From: Gemmatimonadota bacterium
GTDB lineage: Bacteria > Latescibacterota > UBA2968 > UBA8231
DNA: 9,293 nucleotides
Direction: 5' to 3'
Assembly (NCBI GenBank): GCA_028875335.1
Contig: JAPPEF010000097.1
Span: 1-9,293, forward strand
This document shows positions 1-5,330 of the stretch, piece after piece. The stretch's first letter is position 1. The number at the start of each line of letters is the position of its first letter. The notes beneath the pieces were generated by a model, which worked only from the letters and a program-made list of their open reading frames with translations, was not told the origin of the DNA and did not search any database. The position numbers were made by a program, and so were the translations under genes.

Positions 1-2
1 TG

Positions 3-1805
3 CAGCGCGACGGGCGTCTGACCGAGGTCGATGAGGCGGACTACGCGCAGCTACCCGCCAACCAGCAGGGCGGGGTCTCCTACTATCGCTGGGAGCGGCC
101 CCGGCTGGCCGAACTCGAGGTTTGGCACGAGGGCGACGACGCGATGCTTGCCGCCTTGGCACGAGGCGGCGACGTGTTTGCCTCTCAAGGGCTGCCGGTG
201 GGGCGGACCATCGACGGCAACGTGCAGACCTATGTAGATCTGATCTTCTCCTTTGACCGCCAAACCATCCCCGGCCCCGAAGGCCATCTGAGCTTTGACT
301 TGGGCTCGACGTACTGGATTGACACCTTCCGCATTGCCTACGGCGGTCAAGCGCTCCGCGACCGCTATAGCTTTCCCTCCTACCGCCTCGACGCCTCGGA
401 CGGCGCGCTCAACGCCGACGGTAGCCTCAAGTGGACGACCGTGGCCAGCCGCCAGCAGTCGAGTACGCGCAAAGAGTATGAGGGCCACGACTTTGCGCTA
501 ATCAAGACGCGTTTTTTCCGCCTAGTGTGGGAGCAAATCATCGTGGCCGTTGGTGGGCACCGGGGATTTCCCGCTTCGGTGCAGCTCTACGGCCGGGGGT
601 TCCAGCCCGAGGTCTGGCTGGAGTCGGGCTTGGTGCGGCTGGGCGGGCGGCGGAACCTGCTGTCGATAGAATGGGACGCGGATACGCCGCCGGGGACCAA
701 CGTGCTGGTGCAGACGCGCACGGGCAATGAGTTGAGCGAGGTGCTGCACTATTTCAAAAAGGACGGCACGGAAATTTCCGAGAAGGAATACAACAATCCG
801 ACGCTGTTGGACATCTTCAAGGGGCCGATCGTTGCCGAGGAGGTGGAAGGGGACGACTGGAGCGGCTGGAGCCAGCCCTACGAGGACCCAATGGGGAGTG
901 CGATTACCTCGCCTAGCCCGCGCGAATTCCTCAAGGTGCGGGCGACCATGTTGTCAGAGAACCCGGACATCGGTGCTGCGCTGCGCGCGATCCGCCTCAA
1001 TTTTACCAGTCCGGTGGCTCAAGGGCTGACGGGCGAGATTGCGCCGTTCAGGGTCGATTCGCTGGGTGTGGAGCGTCCCTTCTCTCTGTACGTACGACCG
1101 GAATTCAACCGGCGCGATCCTGGTTTTGACCAGTTGCTGCTGGTCGCGCCCACGGATATGGCGCTCGGTTTTGCGGGGCTGTACGCGGGTCCGGCCGGGG
1201 AGGAGCGCGAGGTGGAGGGCGTCGAGGTCATTCCCACAAGTGCGGACAGTCTGCGCCTATCCTTTGCCGAGATTCGGCCCAACACGGACGTTGAGGTCGT
1301 GCGCCTCGACTTCAGCACGGCGCTCTTTGGCATGGGTGCGGTGCTGCGCGCTTCGTTACAACATAGCGCCGGGGGCGAGGGTACTTGGCAGCGGGTGGAT
1401 CCGGGCAACGCGCTCGACGAGGTGGCGGGCAATACGACGACGCTGGTGGGCGATCCGACGCGCGGGGAACTGCTGCTCGACGTGGAGGTGCGTCCGCCGG
1501 CGTTTACGCCCAATGGCGATGGCGTCAACGACCATGCGGTTTTTGCCTTCAAGGTCGTGCGTCTGGACGACGATGGCCCGCTGGAAGTCGCCATCTACGA
1601 TTTGAGCGGTCGGCTGATGCGCCAACTCGCCGAGCAAAGATCGACGAGCACCGGTGAGTACGAGATCGCTTGGGATGGGACAGACGAGCAGGGTGCGCGC
1701 GTTCCGCCGGGTGTCTATTGCGCGTTGCTCCGAGTGGCTGTTGACGCTGGGGGATTGAGCGCGGAACGGACCGAGGTGCTGCGCACGGTGGCGGTGGCCT
1801 ATTGA
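3..1805 (+). CDS. Discoidin-like surface protein with C-terminal FlgD-like Ig domain (5' end outside window)
   Basis: The reading frame is open from the first bases of the window, so the true start lies upstream; the ATG at 144 is internal. Around nt 285-600 there is a discoidin (F5/8 type C)-like stretch: a DLG strand followed by IDTFRI, a YRL..SDG..DGSL.W segment, then RFFRLVW, closing with VQLYGRG. The middle (about nt 600-1480) is beta-rich with WSGWS and YVRPEF segments and matches no domain I can name. The C-terminus (about nt 1490-1790) starts with FTPNGDGVND and continues with YDLSGR, WDGTD and VPPGVY, the pattern of FlgD-like Ig or gliding-motility/type IX-like C-terminal domains, which usually end exported proteins. 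I infer an extracellular or cell-surface protein, possibly carbohydrate-binding. The signal peptide would lie outside the window. It ends 9 bases before the sulfatase gene, so the two are probably co-transcribed. The domain calls are by eye; the overall function is unknown. Confidence 0.8.
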   Translation, partial: QRDGRLTEVDEADYAQLPANQQGGVSYYRWERPRLAELEVWHEGDDAMLAALARGGDVFASQGLPVGRTIDGNVQTYVDLIFSFDRQTIPGPEGHLSFDLGSTYWIDTFRIAYGGQALRDRYSFPSYRLDASDGALNADGSLKWTTVASRQQSSTRKEYEGHDFALIKTRFFRLVWEQIIVAVGGHRGFPASVQLYGRGFQPEVWLESGLVRLGGRRNLLSIEWDADTPPGTNVLVQTRTGNELSEVLHYFKKDGTEISEKEYNNPTLLDIFKGPIVAEEVEGDDWSGWSQPYEDPMGSAITSPSPREFLKVRATMLSENPDIGAALRAIRLNFTSPVAQGLTGEIAPFRVDSLGVERPFSLYVRPEFNRRDPGFDQLLLVAPTDMALGFAGLYAGPAGEEREVEGVEVIPTSADSLRLSFAEIRPNTDVEVVRLDFSTALFGMGAVLRASLQHSAGGEGTWQRVDPGNALDEVAGNTTTLVGDPTRGELLLDVEVRPPAFTPNGDGVNDHAVFAFKVVRLDDDGPLEVAIYDLSGRLMRQLAEQRSTSTGEYEIAWDGTDEQGARVPPGVYCALLRVAVDAGGLSAERTEVLRTVAVAY

Positions 1806-1814
1806 AGGCTAGCG

Positions 1815-3263
1815 ATGAGCAATAGACCCAATATTCTTTTTTTGATGGCCGACCAGATGCAGGCCCGCGTGCTCGATCCAGATCACGTCTGTCAAACTCC
1901 GTGCTTGGATCGGCTGGCTGGGGAGGGTGTGCGTTTTACCCGCGCCTATACGCCCAATAATATTTGCTCGCCGACTCGGGCGAGCCTGATGACCGGGCTG
2001 ATGCCGCACAACCACGGGGTGTTGGAGGTGCTCTATCCCAAGGTGCCGGATTTACATGCGCTGAGCACCGATAAGGTGCATTGGGCCGAGCGCATGGTGG
2101 ATGCTGGCTATCGCACGGGGTATTTCGGCAAGTGGCACATTGAGCGCGATAATGCGCTGGGCCGTTTCGGCTGGCAGGTCAACGGGGTTAGAGGCGGTGC
2201 GCTCCACAATGAGTTGGTCGCCGAGGTGCTGGGCGGTAAGCCGCTGCGGCCGGAGTGCGATCCGGCGCATTATCTCGAAGGGCCGCACGGCTATGGTCCC
2301 CATCTGTTCTACGGGGTGACTGACCGGCCGGCCGAAGAGCGCAGCATGGGGCTAACGACGACGCTGGCACTGCGCTATCTAAGGGAAGTGGTACAAGGCG
2401 ACGATCCGTGGTGTGCTTTCGTCAGCTTTGAGGAGCCGCACGATCCCTTTATCGCCAGCCGCGAATTCTACGACCGCTATGCAGAGCAAGAGCTGCCGCC
2501 GCCGCCCAATGCCGATGATGATCTGGCGGACCGACCGGGGCTTTACCGGCGGGCGCAGGGCATTTGGCGTCAGCTCAACGAGGAGCACAAGCGCGCGGCG
2601 CGGGCGTGTTATTTCGCGTCGATTAGCGAAATAGATGCCCAATTCGGGCGGGTGATCGACTTTCTCAAAGGGATGGGCAAACTCGACGACACGATCGTTG
2701 TAATGTGCGCTGACCACGGGGATTTGTTGGGAGCGCACGGTCTGTTCTTCAAGGATATTTCCGCTTTCGAAGAAGTGTATCAGGTGCCACTTATTGTGCG
2801 TGGATCTGGGATTGCGAGGGGCGCTGTTTGCCAGGGCCGAGTCGGCTTGCACGATCTGTGCCCGACGTTGTTGGAACTGGCTGACTGCGAGTCTATTGAT
2901 GGGACCGACTCCCGCTCTTTTGTCGGGCTGTTGCGCGAACCGGCGAATGTCGCCGACGAATGGACCCGAGGTTATGCCGAATACTTTGGCAATCGCCACC
3001 GGCTGACGCAGCGGGTAGTGTGGGACGGGGCGTGGAAGTTTGTGTTTAACGGCTTTGATTTCGACGAGTTGTACCAGCTAGACGAAGATCCCTATGAAAT
3101 GAAGAACTTGGCGCAGGATCCCGCCTATGAGGAGCAGGTGAAAAAAATGACGCGGCTCTATTGGCGCTATGCCCGCGATACGGGCGACACGCCGCTTTTT
3201 GAAACACTCTATCCCGCGCTGCGTTTGGGTGCGGTGGGGCCGCTGGCCGCGGATGAAGATTAG
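1815..3263 (+). CDS. Sulfatase (formylglycine-type, alkaline phosphatase superfamily)
   Basis: This 482-residue protein is expected to hydrolyse a sulfate ester, or possibly a phosphonate or phosphodiester, by the type I sulfatase mechanism. The signature C-S-P-T-R is at residues 51-55; Cys51 would be converted to formylglycine by a maturase not encoded here. Other active-site elements are present: Asp13-Gln14 in NILFLMADQ, Lys106 and His108 in GKWH, His209 in EEPHDPF, Asp300-His301 in ADHGD, and Lys313. The C-terminal part (ELYQLDEDPYEMKNL, about 415-430) is the usual sulfatase tail. The single Asp before Gln resembles choline-sulfatase and phosphonate monoester hydrolase relatives, but the substrate cannot be read from sequence. 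There is no signal peptide, so a cytoplasmic location is inferred. The start is supported by a GAAGG Shine-Dalgarno at 1804-1808, which overlaps the upstream stop codon, with a 6-base spacer. A downstream sugar-acid enzyme suggests a role in catabolism of a sulfated compound. Confidence 0.93.
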   Translation: MSNRPNILFLMADQMQARVLDPDHVCQTPCLDRLAGEGVRFTRAYTPNNICSPTRASLMTGLMPHNHGVLEVLYPKVPDLHALSTDKVHWAERMVDAGYRTGYFGKWHIERDNALGRFGWQVNGVRGGALHNELVAEVLGGKPLRPECDPAHYLEGPHGYGPHLFYGVTDRPAEERSMGLTTTLALRYLREVVQGDDPWCAFVSFEEPHDPFIASREFYDRYAEQELPPPPNADDDLADRPGLYRRAQGIWRQLNEEHKRAARACYFASISEIDAQFGRVIDFLKGMGKLDDTIVVMCADHGDLLGAHGLFFKDISAFEEVYQVPLIVRGSGIARGAVCQGRVGLHDLCPTLLELADCESIDGTDSRSFVGLLREPANVADEWTRGYAEYFGNRHRLTQRVVWDGAWKFVFNGFDFDELYQLDEDPYEMKNLAQDPAYEEQVKKMTRLYWRYARDTGDTPLFETLYPALRLGAVGPLAADED

Positions 3264-3288
3264 GACTGAGACGAGATCTCACAAAAAT

Positions 3289-3295
3289 AGAGGAG
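3289..3295 (+). promoter_or_regulatory. Strong ribosome binding site of the enolase-superfamily gene
   Basis: AGAGGAG lies 6 bases before the ATG at 3302 and fixes that start. In the same 38-base gap a small perfect hairpin (TGAGA, 5-base loop, TCTCA; 3267-3281) precedes it. The hairpin has no U-tract and is too short for a convincing terminator, so read-through from the sulfatase gene is likely. Confidence 0.75.
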
Positions 3296-3301
3296 CTAAC
3301 G

Positions 3302-4462
3302 ATGGCACGAGCTATCAAGATCACCCGCATCACTACGACGCATTTCGACTACGAGATCGCCGATATGGAGTTGGAGGAGCGATTGGGCTTTGACACGGTC
3401 TATAGAAAAGGAGGTTGTCTGCCTCAGAGTGGCGGCTTCCTGACCATCGAGACCAGCGCCGGGATCAGCGGTATCGCGCCCAACGGCATCGACGCCCGCA
3501 CGGCGCAGTACTTGCTCGGCCGCAACCCGCTGGACCGCGAGATCATCTGGCACGATCTCAAGCGCTCGCGGCGCGGTCAGGACGGCACGCCACCGGGCGC
3601 GGTGGACACCGCGCTATGGGATTTTGCCGGCAAACTCTACGACGCGCCGATTTACGAGCTCTTGGGCGGGGGTTGGCGCAAGAAATTGCCAGCCTATGCC
3701 TCGACCTACCACGGCGACGAAAACGGCGGTTTGACGACGCCGGACGACTTTGCGCAATTCGCGCTGCGCTGTAAGGAAGAGTACGGCTATCCAGCGTTTA
3801 AGATCCACGGCTGGGTCAACGGGCCGATTGACCGCGAGGTGGCGGCGGTGTTAGCCATTCGCGAAGCAGTGGGCGATGATATGGATTTGTTGCTCGACCC
3901 GGCCGGGTGTTTCCCTACGTTTGAGGACGTGCTCAAGGTGGGGCGTGCCTGTGATGAGGCGCGCTATATGTGGTATGAAGATCCGTTTAGGGGCGGCGGG
4001 TTTTCGCGCTTCGCCCACGTCAAGCTGCGCGAGCTGATCAAGACGCCGATGCTGATGGGCGAACACGTGCGCGGGCTGGAGGCCAAGGCCGATACAATTA
4101 CCGCTGGTGCCACCGACTTCGTGCGCGCCAATAGCAGCGTCGATGGCGGCATCACCGGGGTGATGAAAATTGCCGCTATGGCTGAGTCGCACGGGCTGGA
4201 CGTGGAGTTGCACGGCGGCAGCCTGGAGCACCGCCACATCATGGCGACCTTGCGCAATGCCAACTATTACGAGTTGGGCTTGGTGCATCCTCTGGTCAAC
4301 GATACCAAGCCAGCGGTTTATAGCGAGAGGCGCTGGCTTGATGAGTTGGATTCGGTGGATGAGAACGGCTGTGTGGAAGTGCCGGAGGGGCCGGGGCTGG
4401 GCGTGGAGGTGGACTGGGATTGGATTGAGGAGCACAAGACTGGGGAAACGGTTTACGAGTAG
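3302..4462 (+). CDS. Mandelate racemase/muconate lactonizing family enzyme (enolase superfamily)
   Basis: This 386-residue protein has the enolase-superfamily layout: an N-terminal capping domain (to about 130) and a TIM-barrel. Metal ligands are visible as Asp199 (LLLDPAG), Glu226 (WYEDPF) and Glu254 (MGEHVRG). On the second barrel strand the K-x-K of mandelate racemase is K-I-H (Lys167, His169). His304 (VELHGG) and Glu324 (YYELGLVHP) match mandelate racemase His297 and Glu317 with identical spacing. The partner of the catalytic His, Asp270 in mandelate racemase, falls on Asn277 in the stretch GATDFVRANSSVDGGIT. Family members abstract the alpha proton of a carboxylate and mostly act as sugar-acid dehydratases or racemases, and a sugar-acid substrate is a reasonable guess here. 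The Asn change leaves the exact reaction open. The protein is cytoplasmic, follows the sulfatase by 38 bases, and probably shares its transcript. Family assignment is firm; substrate and reaction are unknown. Confidence 0.92.
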   Translation: MARAIKITRITTTHFDYEIADMELEERLGFDTVYRKGGCLPQSGGFLTIETSAGISGIAPNGIDARTAQYLLGRNPLDREIIWHDLKRSRRGQDGTPPGAVDTALWDFAGKLYDAPIYELLGGGWRKKLPAYASTYHGDENGGLTTPDDFAQFALRCKEEYGYPAFKIHGWVNGPIDREVAAVLAIREAVGDDMDLLLDPAGCFPTFEDVLKVGRACDEARYMWYEDPFRGGGFSRFAHVKLRELIKTPMLMGEHVRGLEAKADTITAGATDFVRANSSVDGGITGVMKIAAMAESHGLDVELHGGSLEHRHIMATLRNANYYELGLVHPLVNDTKPAVYSERRWLDELDSVDENGCVEVPEGPGLGVEVDWDWIEEHKTGETVYE

Positions 4463-4478
4463 CCAAAGTGTTGAGTAC

Positions 4479-4495
4479 AGTGGAGGTGGTCCATT
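4479..4495 (+). terminator. Weak candidate hairpin after the enolase-superfamily gene
   Basis: AGTGGA, a 5-base loop (GGTGG) and TCCATT can pair over six positions, including one G-T wobble, 17 bases after the stop codon. An AT-rich stretch (TTATTTTATT) follows a few bases later rather than immediately. The location suits a terminator of the catabolic operon, but the stem is short and the U-tract is displaced. Confidence 0.25.
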
Positions 4496-4521
4496 AGTCA
4501 TTATTTTATTGTATATTGACT
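4496..4521. promoter_or_regulatory. Possible operator for HigA autoregulation
   Basis: AGTCA at 4496-4500 and TGACT at 4517-4521 form a 5-base inverted repeat with a 16-base AT-rich centre. The right arm overlaps the -35 box of the candidate toxin-antitoxin promoter. HigA-type antitoxins usually repress their own promoter by binding such sites. The arms are short, so chance is a real alternative. Confidence 0.25.
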
Positions 4522-4544
4522 TTGTACTAGGCAGATGAGATAAC
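4516..4544 (+). promoter_or_regulatory. Candidate sigma70-type promoter of the higBA-methyltransferase cassette
   Basis: TTGACT at 4516-4521 (5 of 6 to the -35 consensus) is followed after exactly 17 bases by GATAAC at 4539-4544 (4 of 6 to the -10 consensus). This predicts a transcript start near 4551, about 30 bases before the toxin start codon at 4581. It sits in the only AT-rich gap between the catabolic genes and the cassette, so the cassette can be expressed independently of the upstream genes. Confidence 0.5.
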
Positions 4545-4580
4545 TTTTAACCGCACAGAGAAGATGGGCACTAGGGTATT

Positions 4581-4883
4581 GTGCATATTGTGGGTAATAA
4601 AAAATTGGAAGATTTGAAAAAGCGGCATACTGAAACTGTAAAGCACTTAGATCGATGGAGTCAGATAGTCACGCAAGCACAATGGAAGACGCCCCATGAT
4701 ATCGAGAACCAGTTACCTACGGCTCGCGCCCTAGGTGGAGGCAGTGGTCGTCATGTGTTCAATATCATGGGTAATAAATACCGTTTAATTGTGCGGGTGG
4801 ACTTCGATTTAAGCCTAGTGGAGATTCGCTTTGCGGGAACCCATCCAGAGTACGATAACATTCCCGATGCGAGAAAGGCATGA
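4581..4883 (+). CDS. higB: HigB-family toxin (RelE/HigB-type mRNA interferase)
   Basis: This 100-residue protein fits the usual size and pattern of HigB toxins, which bind the ribosome and cut translated mRNA. Recognisable features are the N-terminal MHIV..KKL, the helix containing LDRW (residues 23-26), W35, then RHVFNI.GNKYRLI (57-70), a beta strand VEIRF (80-84), and the end motif GTHPEYD (86-92). The start is GTG at 4581; the fit to the family's N-terminus supports it although the Shine-Dalgarno is weak (AGGG at 4573-4576, 4-base spacer). It overlaps the antitoxin gene by 4 bases (ATGA), and toxin-before-antitoxin is the typical hig order. The gene is clearly more AT-rich than the upstream catabolic genes, which suggests acquisition by transfer. 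Toxicity is inferred from family only. Confidence 0.88.
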   Translation: MHIVGNKKLEDLKKRHTETVKHLDRWSQIVTQAQWKTPHDIENQLPTARALGGGSGRHVFNIMGNKYRLIVRVDFDLSLVEIRFAGTHPEYDNIPDARKA

Positions 4884-5293
4884 CCATGCGCCGCTTAGAG
4901 CCTATTCGCACTGAAGCTGATCACGAACGGGCTATGGCCCGTATTGATGAACTGTGGGGATCTCCCAAAGGCACTCCGCAGGGGGATGAATTAAAAGCCT
5001 TATTCCTGCTGGTAGAAGCCTATGAGCGTGAGTGCTACCCGATGGCTGATGTAGATCCGCTCGCCGCTATTGAGTTCTCTATGGACCAAGCAGGGCTAAC
5101 CTCAAAGGATGTGGAATCGTTACTGGTTCAGAGCGGCATAGTGGATGCCAATATCGACGATATTTTATCGGGTAAGCAATCACTGAGGTTAGATGTAGCC
5201 AAAGTCCTTCATCGGCACTTGAGCATACCGATGGAAGATCTCATTAAGGAGGAAGGGCAAAAAAAAAAAGAGAAAAGAGCAGCATTCATCTAA
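4880..5293 (+). CDS. higA: HigA-family antitoxin / helix-turn-helix regulator
   Basis: This 137-residue protein should neutralise HigB and repress the operon. The N-terminal half has the family signature: PIRTEADHERAMARIDELW (8-26), GTPQGDEL (31-38), LVEAYE (44-49) and YPM...DPLAAIEF (53-66). The C-terminal half holds the DNA-binding region, beginning MDQAGLTSKDVE (68-79) and ending SLRLDVAKVLHRHLSIP (101-117). The middle of this region (80-97) is longer and less typical than in the relatives I know. The first ATG at 4880 overlaps the toxin stop. An AAGG at 4875-4878 is 1 base from that ATG but 7 bases from a second in-frame ATG at 4886, so translation may really begin at 4886, two residues shorter. 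The tail (EEGQKKKEKRAAFI) is very basic because it is encoded by an 11-base A run. Confidence 0.85.
   Translation: MTMRRLEPIRTEADHERAMARIDELWGSPKGTPQGDELKALFLLVEAYERECYPMADVDPLAAIEFSMDQAGLTSKDVESLLVQSGIVDANIDDILSGKQSLRLDVAKVLHRHLSIPMEDLIKEEGQKKKEKRAAFI
5259..5269 (+). repeat. A11 homopolymer run at the antitoxin 3' end
   Basis: Eleven consecutive A bases lie 21 bases before the antitoxin stop codon. Runs of this length are known sites of RNA polymerase slippage and +1/-1 ribosomal shifting. Moving one base forward (or one A fewer) places the ribosome in a frame that is open from 5223 and continues without a stop into the methyltransferase, giving a fused product with a basic linker. It could equally be a sequencing-sensitive homopolymer. 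Confidence 0.9.
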
Positions 5294-5330
5294 TAGGAAA
5301 ATCACAAAGTCTAAGCCACAACGGCTGCGA

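Noticed and set aside
1019..1594. 191-codon - strand frame and a similar-sized alternate + frame at 1039-1605
   Set aside because: Both are low-complexity Ser/Thr/Arg-rich shadows of the surface protein, whose frame carries clear FlgD-like and other motifs across the same bases.
2379..2999. 206-codon open frame on the - strand
   Set aside because: It is antisense to the sulfatase between its catalytic motifs; no start signal and no family resemblance.
3267..3281. Perfect 5-base hairpin between the sulfatase and enolase-superfamily genes
   Set aside because: Too short, AT-containing and without a U-tract; not supportable as a terminator or regulatory RNA.
3851..4501. 216-codon open frame on the - strand
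   Set aside because: It lies opposite the well-supported enolase-superfamily gene, is Pro/His/Leu-rich with no recognisable motif, and is typical of antisense frames in GC-rich coding DNA.
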